Shown piece after piece: positions 27,001 to 33,489 of a DNA stretch of 34,425 nt. Both the position numbers and the translations under genes were made by a program. This DNA is from an uncultured Pelagibacteraceae bacterium (GTDB lineage: Bacteria; Pseudomonadota; Alphaproteobacteria; Pelagibacterales; Pelagibacteraceae). The notes under the pieces are model-generated. The model was not told the origin of the DNA and did not search any database. It worked only from the letters and a program-made list of their open reading frames with translations. The stretch is from contig CABYYE010000008.1 of assembly GCA_902523095.1 (NCBI GenBank), forward strand, positions 1-34,425. Reading direction: 5' to 3'. Each line of letters starts with the position of its first letter. Positions within the stretch are counted from its first letter, which is position 1.

Positions 27001-27178
27001 CAACTATTTCTGCTGATGCACCTCTATATTCTGTTTGTACTGTAACTACTGGTGGCTGAACATCCGGTAATTCATCAGTAGGAATTTCTTGAAAAGTTAC
27101 TAAACCAAATATAACCAATACTAAACTCATTACCGATGCAACTACAGGTCTTTTAATTGATAAGTCAGTTAAGAACAT
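24083..27178 (-). CDS. RND family (HAE1) efflux pump permease
   Basis: Large inner-membrane proton-driven exporter of 1031 residues. TM1 follows FLTDLSIKRPVVASVMSL. The two large periplasmic loops are present, one of them opening with QEIPTDELPDVQPPVVTVQTEYRG. TM4 carries the proton-relay pair Asp401-Asp402 in GIVVDDAIVMLENI, and TM10 keeps the lysine in GLSAKNGILIVEFANQ. It therefore looks functional and belongs to the hydrophobe/amphiphile exporters, not the metal class. It lies six bases downstream of its adaptor gene. No TolC-like outer membrane gene or TetR regulator is nearby. Substrate cannot be told from sequence. Confidence 0.93.
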   Translation of the reverse strand: MFLTDLSIKRPVVASVMSLVLVIFGLVTFQEIPTDELPDVQPPVVTVQTEYRGASAEIVDTQITQKIEDFIGGTPGLETIDSFSEDESSRITLTFENGLDLNDVANDVRSSVSRVLDNLPDGANQPEIFKQSAGMRTTMWLSFNSETMTDLELTDYADRYLTDVFSTVSGVGRVRLGGERELSLRVWLDPIALAARDLTTQEVEEVLNKENIEFPAGRIESKDIDLTIKLDKAYKNLENYKKLPLKRARDGSIITLDDVARVELGAESTRTLFKGNGKQVVGIGIYQQSDANTIAVAKGVKKKINEIKPSLPPGTTLEVSFDRSNYIKAAISEVYKTLIIALILVTIIIYLFLGNIRALIVPLIALPVSLISTFLSIYIFDFTINLFTLMALVLAIGIVVDDAIVMLENIVRRIELGDSPLVAAYKGAKQVSFAIIATTIVLVAVFVPLIFIKGITGVLFTQTAVTLASAVVISSFVALSLSPMLGSKFLKKNMNKSKIVIKFEKFLKDVSQVYKLSLSKWIAKKKIIISFLIGTLVLTLFLFSFAPKQLIAPEDRGAFFVIVKAPQGSGFNFTKNKAEDIENLLLPEVGKGEYRKLIMRVPGFGKSAKQVNSGFIIVLLEPWSKRDRHGVKIMRESFGKIGRVPGVLAFPIMPQGIRTGGVESPVQFVVLGNTYNQLVKWKEIIKKEARKNPGLTSIQDDFDLNKPQLNVQINQKKAADLGVSTADIGRTIETIFGSKTVTNFTQDGKEYSIILQGDIKDRQEPDSISKVFVRSKNNGKLVSVSNLVEYNEEGKSAFLARYNRQKAVTISARLVGDYSLDAALKFLVGVVENNTPKAKIAYKGESEEYKKTNNELYIIFALALITAYLAMCAQFESWKHPLTIMLTVPMAILGGLLGILVVGSSLNIYSQIALIILIGLSAKNGILIVEFANQIRKEGKSIESAVIEAATIRLRPILMTSLSTIFGVLPLIIGTGPGAASRLTVGITIFGGMIFSTFFTLYVIPTIYTILGKNTKRIDAVEIELNKQLKK

Positions 27179-27184
27179 TTTAAT

Positions 27185-28051
27185 TTATGGATTTATAATT
27201 TTAACTTTAGATTTATTTCGAACTTTAGATACTCCCTCACTAACTACCATGTCTCCTCTAGATAATCCTGAAACTACCGAGACTTTTCCAAAGTTTCTTT
27301 TCCCTATCTTTATCTTTCTTTTTTCTGCTACGTTATTATTAATAACATATACGAAAGCAGTATCTCCTTGGATTGTTACAGCACTTTCTGGTACTCCAAT
27401 TTGATTTATTTCATTATAAATTACTTTCACCGTCATTAATTGGCCAGGTATAATTTCAAAGTTTGAGTTATCTACAATAATTCTTGCTAATATAGATCTT
27501 GTAGAAGGATCTATTCTTGAGCTTATAGAATCGACTTTGCCTCTAAAAGTTTTACTAAATGCTGAATTAGTAATTTCTGCCTTTAATCCAGGTTTTAAAA
27601 TACCTACATAATTTTCTGGAATTTTGATATCTATCACAATTTTTTTAAGATCATCTAAAGTGATTATAAGACTACTCGATCCTAAAACACCCTGTGCTAT
27701 CTCTCTTTTTCCAAGTTTTCCCTCGAAATCAGCAATAACATTTTTTTCATTTTTTAATGCGATAATTACCTCATCTTTTTTAACAAACCTGTTTTCAATT
27801 TTTAAATTACCAACTATCTGGTCTTTTTTCACCCTGTATACTTTAGAATTTTGAGCAATGGCAGTTCCAAAGGTTTCTAAACTTTTATAAAAAAGAGATT
27901 TTTCAACTTTAGTTACAATTACTCCTGGCGCTGGTCTTACACTAAACTTTTTCTTAAAATGAAGTCCAATAAAATGTCGAGCTATAATAATTGTGAAAAT
28001 TATTATTAAAGAAATTATTAATATAGATTTAAGTTTTGTTGATGTTTTCAT
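27185..28051 (-). CDS. Periplasmic adaptor (membrane fusion protein) lacking the alpha-hairpin
   Basis: Adaptor subunit for the downstream RND pump. An N-terminal anchor (residues 8-30) precedes a barrel-sandwich lipoyl domain, then the beta-barrel (IDIKIPENYVG...VDSISSRIDPSTRSILARI) and membrane-proximal domain (GVPESAV...SEGVSKVR). It is only 288 residues against the usual 350-400. The two lipoyl halves (about 65-100 and 105-135) are joined directly through KNEKNVIADFEG, leaving no room for the coiled alpha-hairpin that normally meets TolC. The gene is three bases after sseA and six before the pump. Confidence 0.88.
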   Translation of the reverse strand: MKTSTKLKSILIISLIIIFTIIIARHFIGLHFKKKFSVRPAPGVIVTKVEKSLFYKSLETFGTAIAQNSKVYRVKKDQIVGNLKIENRFVKKDEVIIALKNEKNVIADFEGKLGKREIAQGVLGSSSLIITLDDLKKIVIDIKIPENYVGILKPGLKAEITNSAFSKTFRGKVDSISSRIDPSTRSILARIIVDNSNFEIIPGQLMTVKVIYNEINQIGVPESAVTIQGDTAFVYVINNNVAEKRKIKIGKRNFGKVSVVSGLSRGDMVVSEGVSKVRNKSKVKIINP

Positions 28052-28054
28052 TTT

Positions 28055-28873
28055 TTATTTAAGCCCATATTCTGCCCATGAACCATCATATATAATTGGT
28101 TTTCTACCACTTATGATAGAATTAGCTAGACCCAAAATACAAGCAGTTATCCCAGAACCACATGTAAAAGCAAGCTGTTTATTAACATCAATTTTGTTTT
28201 TCTCAAAAATTGAAGCTAATTCTTCTTTGGTTTTAAATGAATTATCTTTTTCATTAATTAGTAATTTAAATGGAAGATTTTTTGATCCCTTTATATTTCC
28301 GCTTTTTAATTCTTTTCTAGACTCAGGCTGCAATCCTAAAAATCTTTCTTTTCCTCTAGCGTCAATAAGCTCGAAAATTTTTTTTTTAATATTTTCATCT
28401 ATTTGACTTTTATTTAAAACTAGTTTTGAATTTTCTTCTGCTTTATATAAGCTGTTTGGGTATTTTTTAACTTCTGTTGTGACCTGTCTTTTTTCTAAAA
28501 GCCACTTTTTGAAGCCTCCATCAAGTACTGAAATCAAATCAGGATTGTGATTATAATATAAAAAGTTATACCAAACACGGCACGAACTAATTACATCAGA
28601 ATTATCGTAAATTACTACATGATCTGAATTTTTTATACCAAGATGTGATAAAACTTTTTCCCAATATTCTTTTTTTGGCAACATGTGAGGCAAAAAAGTA
28701 TCCTTTTCTGAATTCTTATCAATATCAAAAAAGTTGGAATTTTTAATATGTTCTTTTTTAAATTCATTCAATCCGTTTCGGAGAGCAGTTGGAAGATGCC
28801 AACTAGCATCAAAAATTCTGACGTTGTTTATATTTTTTTCAAGCCAATCTGTAGTTATTAAATTTCTCATCAT
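28055..28873 (-). CDS. sseA: 3-mercaptopyruvate / thiosulfate sulfurtransferase
   Basis: Two-domain rhodanese of 272 residues. The N-terminal inactive domain has VRIFDASWHLP and VVIYD...SCRVWY. The C-terminal domain holds the active-site Cys238 in TCGSGITA. The CGSG form is typical of 3-mercaptopyruvate sulfurtransferases, as opposed to the CRxGxR loop of thiosulfate enzymes. It would move sulfane sulfur from mercaptopyruvate to acceptors such as thiols or cyanide in the cytoplasm. It starts inside the msrA stop (four-base overlap) and ends three bases before the adaptor gene, so it is in one operon with msrA and the RND pump. Confidence 0.9.
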   Translation of the reverse strand: MMRNLITTDWLEKNINNVRIFDASWHLPTALRNGLNEFKKEHIKNSNFFDIDKNSEKDTFLPHMLPKKEYWEKVLSHLGIKNSDHVVIYDNSDVISSCRVWYNFLYYNHNPDLISVLDGGFKKWLLEKRQVTTEVKKYPNSLYKAEENSKLVLNKSQIDENIKKKIFELIDARGKERFLGLQPESRKELKSGNIKGSKNLPFKLLINEKDNSFKTKEELASIFEKNKIDVNKQLAFTCGSGITACILGLANSIISGRKPIIYDGSWAEYGLK

Positions 28874-29316
28874 CGATTTTTTTCAATATATTTTTGATGA
28901 TATTCTTCTGCTCGACAGTAGTTATCTAATTTTGTAATTTTAGTTTGAATTTTACCTTGGTAAGAAATATTCATTTTTTTTAGAACTTCTTGTGCCTGTT
29001 TTTTCTGTAAATCATTTTCATAAAAAATTTCACTTCTATATTGTGTGCCAACATCAGGATACTGCATGTCCTTTTGCGTTGGATCATGCATTTTAAAAAA
29101 GAGGTCAAGTATTTTTTCATAGGTAATTATGCTTTCGTCGAAAGTAAGTTTTACGACCTCAGCATGACCAGAATTACCAGCACATACTTGTTCATAGGTA
29201 ACGTTTGGTATTTTGCCACCCGCGTATCCCACTTCAGTTTCGATTATACCAGGTTTATTTTTAAAGTTTTCCTCAGGTTTCCAAAAACATCCTAGAGCAA
29301 GTGTACATTTCATCAT
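28870..29316 (-). CDS. msrA: Peptide methionine-S-sulfoxide reductase MsrA
   Basis: Repairs oxidised methionine (S-epimer) in proteins and free methionine sulfoxide. Near the N-terminus it has the catalytic GCFW with Cys10. It continues with ETEVGYAGG, TYEQVCAGNSGHAE, HDPTQ and GTQYRS, then YCRAEEYHQKY. The length of 148 residues is that of the short form, and the C-terminal resolving cysteines of E. coli MsrA are missing. A Cys replaces the common Pro or other residue just before RAEEYHQ and could serve in recycling. It leads the msrA-sseA-adaptor-pump operon. Two ATG codons stand in tandem at the start. Confidence 0.95.
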   Translation of the reverse strand: MMKCTLALGCFWKPEENFKNKPGIIETEVGYAGGKIPNVTYEQVCAGNSGHAEVVKLTFDESIITYEKILDLFFKMHDPTQKDMQYPDVGTQYRSEIFYENDLQKKQAQEVLKKMNISYQGKIQTKITKLDNYCRAEEYHQKYIEKNR

Positions 29317-29322
29317 AATTTA

Positions 29323-29336
29323 TTTAATATATTAAA
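29323..29336. repeat. 14-base perfect palindrome between msrA and the EamA gene
   Basis: TTTAATATATTAAA lies midway in the divergent promoter gap of msrA and the DMT transporter. The position would suit a repressor that controls both. It is pure A/T, so chance occurrence is not excluded. Confidence 0.25.
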
Positions 29337-29354
29337 AAATTGGAGGTTATTAAA

Positions 29355-30236
29355 TTGTTAACGCAAAATCAAATAGGCGTATTGTACATGGTAGGAAGTG
29401 TTATTTGCTTTTCTATTATGGATATATGCGTGAAATGGTTAAATAATTATCCAGTTGGACAAGTTTTATTTTTAAGATTTTTTATAGGTTTTATTCCAAT
29501 TTTTTTTATTATTCCAAAAAGCAAAATTTTTAGCTTTTATAAAACAGCAAGACCAGGTTTACATGCATTTAGAGCGATAACAGGTGCGCTAGCGATCATA
29601 GCTTTGTTTATAGGATTAAGAGAATTGCCTTTAGCAGACGTGGTTTCATTAACATTTGGAGGACCAATATTTGTAACCGTCGCTTCAATATTCTTTTTAT
29701 CTGAAAGAGTTGGAGTTAAAAGATGGTCGGCGGTATTGTTAGGATTTTTTGGTATGTTATTAATAGTTCAACCGGCATTTGTAGACTTAAACTTTTATTA
29801 TTTAACTCCAATTATCTTTTGCATATTTTTTGCTTGTGTTGCAATTAGTGTCAGATCTTTATCAAAAACAGAACCAAATTACACAATTGCGTTTTATTTT
29901 ACATTACTTTGTACAATTCTAGGTTTAGGAACTATATTTTTTGTAGAATGGAAATTACCAACACTTGTTGATTTTTTTATATTTATTGTAATGGGATTAT
30001 GTGGAAGTGTAGCAAATTTGCTTTTAACTCAGAGTTATAGATTAGCTGAAGCTTCCCACGTTACACCAATTAAATACTTAAGTTTAGTATTTGCTATTAT
30101 TTTTGGATATTTAATTTGGAGTGAGATACCAAAAATTTTGACTTTATTTGGCGCATTGTTGGTAATAGCAAGTTCGTTGATAATCTTTATTAGAGAAACT
30201 CAATTAAAGAAACAAATAATTGCTCCAAGATCATGA
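29355..30236 (+). CDS. EamA/DMT-family metabolite transporter
   Basis: Inner-membrane drug/metabolite transporter with two EamA repeats and about ten membrane helices. The first repeat starts at GVLYMVGSVICFSIMD. The conserved GALAIIALFIGLRELPLADVV end-of-repeat pattern follows, and the second repeat ends with TPIKYLSLVFAIIFGYLIW. The start is placed at TTG 29355, because a perfect GGAGG (29342-29346) lies eight bases upstream; the longer TTG frame from 29340 would swallow that site. Product is 293 residues. Substrate is unknown; relatives export or import amino acids and other small metabolites. It overlaps the glycosylase gene by ATGA. Confidence 0.87.
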   Translation: MLTQNQIGVLYMVGSVICFSIMDICVKWLNNYPVGQVLFLRFFIGFIPIFFIIPKSKIFSFYKTARPGLHAFRAITGALAIIALFIGLRELPLADVVSLTFGGPIFVTVASIFFLSERVGVKRWSAVLLGFFGMLLIVQPAFVDLNFYYLTPIIFCIFFACVAISVRSLSKTEPNYTIAFYFTLLCTILGLGTIFFVEWKLPTLVDFFIFIVMGLCGSVANLLLTQSYRLAEASHVTPIKYLSLVFAIIFGYLIWSEIPKILTLFGALLVIASSLIIFIRETQLKKQIIAPRS

Positions 30237-30859
30237 GCAAACCACCCAATTATTGGAATAAGGCAAAAAAATATTTATCAAAAAAGGATAAAATAATGAA
30301 AAAATTGATTAATGATTACAGGGATGGAGCTTTAGTAACAAGAAATGATGTTTTTTTTTCTTTATGCAAAAGCATTATAGGCCAACAGATAAGTGTTGCT
30401 GCAGCGAATTCTGTATTCTTAAAATTTAAAAAGAAATGTAAAGGTAGAATAAATCCAAAAACAGTATTTAAACTTTCGCCTGCGATTCTTAAAAGTTGTG
30501 GATTAAGTAGACAAAAAGTAAAAGGTATCAAGGATTTGGCAAAGAAAATAATTAACAAGGAATTTAAACCAATTTTAATTAAAAACATGAACGATGAAGA
30601 TGCAATTATCTATTTAAGTAATTTGAGACAAATTGGAAGATGGTCAGCCGAGATGATACTTCTTTTTACTTACAATCGATCAAATATCTGGCCGTTACAA
30701 GATATAGGTTTACTAAGGGCTATATCAAATAATTACAAAAAAAAATATTTTCCTCCTAAGGCATTTTTAAAAAAGCTTTATAAAAAATTTACACCTTACT
30801 GTTCTGTAGCTACCTGGTATCTATGGAGATCAATTGATGATGAGCCAATTCAGTATTAA
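30233..30859 (+). CDS. DNA-3-methyladenine glycosylase II-like (AlkA family)
   Basis: Helix-hairpin-helix GPD glycosylase removing alkylated bases. The 208-residue protein has LCKSIIGQQISVAAANSV, typical of AlkA/MAG, then the hairpin LRQIGRWSAEMILLF, and the catalytic Asp157 in WPLQDIGLLRAI. The C-terminal SVATWYLWRS is also conserved. It lacks an iron-sulfur cluster loop, excluding endonuclease III. It lacks the E. coli AlkA N-terminal domain, matching the short bacterial and yeast MAG form. The start overlaps the transporter stop. Its 3' end overlaps the DUF1330 gene by four bases in convergent orientation. Confidence 0.88.
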   Translation: MSKPPNYWNKAKKYLSKKDKIMKKLINDYRDGALVTRNDVFFSLCKSIIGQQISVAAANSVFLKFKKKCKGRINPKTVFKLSPAILKSCGLSRQKVKGIKDLAKKIINKEFKPILIKNMNDEDAIIYLSNLRQIGRWSAEMILLFTYNRSNIWPLQDIGLLRAISNNYKKKYFPPKAFLKKLYKKFTPYCSVATWYLWRSIDDEPIQY

Positions 30860-31143
30860 ACACCTTCAATCGTTTGATGTTGTCTATCAGCATATCCTTT
30901 TAGAATCGAGTGGGCCTCTTGATATTCTTTTGATTGATAAAAGGTATTCACCTCCTCATAAGATGGAAATTCGATGACCACCGTCCTAGGAGATTTTGCG
31001 CCCTCATTTGATGTAGATCTACCACCTCTTATTAAAAATTTTCCCTTAAATTTTTCAACTGCTGCTCTAGCTTTTACTGCATATTCTTTTAGTTTTTCCT
31101 CATTGATAATATTTTTATAAACACAAACTACATATCCTTTCAT
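30856..31143 (-). CDS. DUF1330 family protein
   Basis: Small 95-residue protein with a ferredoxin-like (dimeric alpha-beta barrel) profile. The pattern MKGYVVCVYKNI, AAVEKFKGKFLIRGG, RTVVIEFPSYEEVNTFYQSKEYQEA is the DUF1330 signature. No biochemical function is established for the family. It has one of the clearest ribosome binding sites of the window, AAGGAG six bases before the ATG. It stands alone and divergent from the phosphoribosyltransferase gene. Confidence 0.85.
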   Translation of the reverse strand: MKGYVVCVYKNIINEEKLKEYAVKARAAVEKFKGKFLIRGGRSTSNEGAKSPRTVVIEFPSYEEVNTFYQSKEYQEAHSILKGYADRQHQTIEGV

Positions 31144-31176
31144 TTACTTCTCCTTTAAAATAATTTAGTTTTTTCC

Positions 31177-31701
31177 ATGGCTGATAAACTTATCATAGAC
31201 TGGAAAGAGTATAATCTAATAGTAGAGAAATTAGCAATTCAAATACATAATAGTAATTTTAAACCTGATTTATTAATTGGAATTGCGCGTGGAGGTTTAC
31301 CAATAATCGACGTTCTGAGCAGAATATTCAAATTAAAGTGCGCTTATTTAGCAGTAGAGTCTTACTCTGGTACAGGAATTGAGGATCAACAAGGAACATT
31401 AATATTCTCTAGGGAAATGAGTTCAACAGTCCAAGATATGAAGGGTAATATTCTTTTATGTGATGACCTGTCAGATACAGGAGTAACTTTAAATAAGAGT
31501 ATAGATTGGTTAAAGAGATATCCACCCCTCAAAGAAAAAATTAAGATTATTAAGACAGCGGTTTTATGGAAAAAAAAAGACTCTACTTTTGAGCCAGATT
31601 TTTGCGCACAAAAATTAAAAAGTAATCCCTGGATTGTACAACCATTTGAACGCTATGAAGAAATTAGAGTTGAAGAGTTAATTAAAAAACATAAGAAATA
31701 G
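31177..31701 (+). CDS. Purine phosphoribosyltransferase (xanthine/guanine/hypoxanthine type)
   Basis: Type I phosphoribosyltransferase, 174 residues. It has LLIGIARGGLPIIDVLSRIF and the PRPP loop NILLCDDLSDTGVTL (91-105). The overall layout resembles XGPRT/Gpt and related proteins, which salvage a free purine base to its nucleotide. The exact base is not determined by sequence. The convergent neighbour is a purine-type NCS2 permease, so import and salvage fit together. No Shine-Dalgarno precedes the ATG. Its stop codon lies inside the shared terminator hairpin. Confidence 0.83.
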   Translation: MADKLIIDWKEYNLIVEKLAIQIHNSNFKPDLLIGIARGGLPIIDVLSRIFKLKCAYLAVESYSGTGIEDQQGTLIFSREMSSTVQDMKGNILLCDDLSDTGVTLNKSIDWLKRYPPLKEKIKIIKTAVLWKKKDSTFEPDFCAQKLKSNPWIVQPFERYEEIRVEELIKKHKK

Positions 31702-31730
31702 TGGGTCTAATTTAAAAATAGACCCACTAT
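31698..31730. terminator. Bidirectional terminator hairpin between purine PRT and permease
   Basis: A perfect 12-base stem (31698-31709 with 31719-31730, core GTGGGTCTA / TAGACCCAC) encloses a nine-base A/T loop. It is the most GC-rich non-coding hairpin I see in the window. It contains the PRT stop codon and ends seven bases before the permease stop. Flanking DNA is A/T-rich, though without a long T run on either side. Convergent placement makes a shared terminator the natural reading. Confidence 0.75.
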
Positions 31731-31737
31731 AAATTAT

Positions 31738-33048
31738 TTAAGCCACGTAAAAACTCATTACACTTAAAATAGCAATAACCCAAATAGCAGGCGAAGTTTT
31801 GAAGAACTTGCCTGACAAAATTTTGATTAAAGCATATGAGATAAAAGCTAAGGCTATCCCATTACTAATACTGTAAGTTAATGGCATTGTTATCATAGCT
31901 ACTACTGCTGGCCCTGATTCTGCAATATCATCCCATTCAATATTTGTAATATTTCTTACAAAAAGAATTGCTACATATAAGAGTGCAGCCCCATCAATTT
32001 CTTTTGGTAGGCTTGTTGCTAATGGAGAGAAAAACAAACAAGCTAAAAATAAAACTCCTATGACTAAAGAAGTCATTCCTGTTCTTCCGCCTGCTTTTAC
32101 GCCAGCTCCAGACTCTACATAACTTGTTACTGTTGTTGTTCCCATTAATGCACCAGCTACTGTTCCTACACTATCCGATAACATAGCTTTATTGATATCT
32201 TTTACTTTACCCTGTTTATCAACTTTTCCAGCAACGTTAGCAACTGAAGTCAGAGTTCCAGCCGTATCAAAAAAATCGATAAATAGAAGAGTAAAAATGA
32301 TAGTCGACATTCCTGCTGTAAAAGCAGCAGTTAAATCAAAATCAAAAAGGTATGTCATTGGTGGTGGCATATCTACAATACCATTAAACTTTGCTAATCC
32401 TGTAAGCCAAGCAATTATACTGAAAAGTAGGATACCAATAATAATGTTTCCTTTGATTTTCATTTTTTCTAGAACAATCATTACCACAAAAGCTAAACAA
32501 CCAAGTATAACTAACGGGTTTTTAATATCACCAATGGTCACTAACGTAACAGGATGATCACCTACAACACCCATTATTTCTAATCCTATTATTGCTAAAA
32601 ATAATCCTATCCCAGCACCTATACCCAACTTGAGGCTTTTAGGAATTGAATTAATTAACCATGCACGAATTGGAGTTAATGAAATTATAAGAAACAAAAC
32701 TCCTGCAACTAAAACTGCACCTAGAGCAGCTTGAGGTGTGTAACCCATACCTGCAACAACTCCAAAAGCTACAAAAGCATTTATACCCATACCAGGAGCC
32801 AAACCTATTGGCCAAGTTTTACCGTAAAACGCCATTATGAAACACGCAATAGCAGTTGCTACAATTGTTGCGGTGAAAACCGCCCCAAATTCAAAAAAAC
32901 CCTTTTCAGGTCCTGCGAATTCACCTGAGAGAATAAAAGGATTTAAAAACATTATGTAAGCCATTGTAAGAAATGTCGTTACCCCGGCAATTACTTCGGT
33001 TTTAAAATTTGTCTTATGTTTTTTGTACTCAAAATATTTTTCCATCAT
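31738..33048 (-). CDS. NCS2 purine permease (AzgA/GhxP-type)
   Basis: Inner-membrane nucleobase symporter with about 12-14 hydrophobic segments. It starts MMEKYFEYKKHKTNFKTEV, then GVTTFLTMAYIMFLNPFIL. The AzgA-type motifs APGMGINAFVAFGVV, IDFFDTAGTL and TTTVTSYVESGAGVKAGGRTG indicate hypoxanthine/guanine/adenine, not uracil. The start is set at 33048, because GGAGGT ends six bases upstream. The frame stays open to 33129, but that would read through the ribosome binding site. Product is 436 residues. The long leader contains a hairpin and an 18-base dyad. The purine PRT converges on it. Confidence 0.92.
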   Translation of the reverse strand: MMEKYFEYKKHKTNFKTEVIAGVTTFLTMAYIMFLNPFILSGEFAGPEKGFFEFGAVFTATIVATAIACFIMAFYGKTWPIGLAPGMGINAFVAFGVVAGMGYTPQAALGAVLVAGVLFLIISLTPIRAWLINSIPKSLKLGIGAGIGLFLAIIGLEIMGVVGDHPVTLVTIGDIKNPLVILGCLAFVVMIVLEKMKIKGNIIIGILLFSIIAWLTGLAKFNGIVDMPPPMTYLFDFDLTAAFTAGMSTIIFTLLFIDFFDTAGTLTSVANVAGKVDKQGKVKDINKAMLSDSVGTVAGALMGTTTVTSYVESGAGVKAGGRTGMTSLVIGVLFLACLFFSPLATSLPKEIDGAALLYVAILFVRNITNIEWDDIAESGPAVVAMITMPLTYSISNGIALAFISYALIKILSGKFFKTSPAIWVIAILSVMSFYVA

Positions 33049-33054
33049 AAATAG

Positions 33055-33120
33055 ACCTCCTATAAATTCTGAATACTCCGATTCGTTAAAAAAATCCCGT
33101 AAAATGTGGTTTTTTTTTAA
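33055..33120 (-). promoter_or_regulatory. Structured leader of the purine permease, with ribosome binding site
   Basis: On the minus strand the leader carries a hairpin in which TTAAAAAAAAACC (33120-33108) pairs with GGGATTTTTTTAA (33098-33086). It ends in seven T, then a small GAAT/ATTC stem, then GGAGGT (33060-33055). The hairpin resembles a weak intrinsic terminator placed before the ribosome binding site, as in attenuators and riboswitch expression platforms. It does not match the purine riboswitch consensus. Confidence 0.35.
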
Positions 33121-33124
33121 ATTA

Positions 33125-33142
33125 TACAACCTGAAGGTAGTA
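33125..33142. promoter_or_regulatory. 18-base dyad upstream of the purine permease
   Basis: TACAACCT-GA-AGGTAGTA has seven of eight positions complementary between half-sites. It lies between the divergent permease and lipoprotein genes, about 80 bases from the permease start. Length, spacing and symmetry are those of a dimeric repressor operator. The half-site TACAACCT also appears twice before dnaA. Regulator unknown. Confidence 0.4.
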
Positions 33143-33183
33143 TTTCTGTTTATAAGTTTTAGGTATAAATTGATATTTTATAA

Positions 33184-33489
33184 ATGATTAAAATTAAAAT
33201 ATTTTTTCTTATAACGATATTTTTTTTCTTTTTAAATTCTTGCCAATCTGTAACAAAAAAAATTGATGAAAAAGCTGCCCAAGAAGAGAGAGAATTGACA
33301 AAATGGTTAAACAAAAATGAATCAGACCTTAAAATTAGCTATGGACAGCCAGATAAAATTGAATTCCTGAATTCGAGGAATAGAAATTACGTTTACATCA
33401 GTAAAAAATTTAAGATTAAGTGTGAAAGAAAATTCGAAGTTAACCCTGATAATAAAATAATTGGATTTACAAGTAAAAATTGTTTTTAA
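33184..33489 (+). CDS. Small predicted lipoprotein, function unknown
   Basis: A 101-residue protein with a signal sequence (MIKIKIFFLITIFFFF) and lipobox LNSC, lipidated Cys20. The mature part has a short charged helix (EKAAQEERELTKWL). It is followed by an SYGQPDKIEFLNSRNRNYVYISKK stretch in two pieces (33 to 38 residues after the cysteine onward), which recalls the short two-layer fold of SmpA/OmlA-like lipoproteins. Two later cysteines (FKIKCERKF and the terminal KNCF) could form a disulfide. I do not recognise a named family. Its 3' end overlaps ptrB by four bases, and it is divergent from the purine permease. Confidence 0.7.
   Translation: MIKIKIFFLITIFFFFLNSCQSVTKKIDEKAAQEERELTKWLNKNESDLKISYGQPDKIEFLNSRNRNYVYISKKFKIKCERKFEVNPDNKIIGFTSKNCF

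Noticed and set aside
28843-28937. Small plus-strand open frame over sseA/msrA start
   Set aside because: Antisense to two conserved proteins, hydrophobic from complementary A/T-rich codons, with no ribosome binding site.
33049-33129. Longer N-terminus for the purine permease
   Set aside because: The longer frame reads through a perfect GGAGGT and a hairpin. The ATG six bases after GGAGGT gives the family N-terminus.
33049-33183. Purine riboswitch before the NCS2 permease
   Set aside because: A TACC-like segment and TATAAT are present on the minus strand, but in the wrong order and without the three-stem layout of the purine riboswitch consensus.
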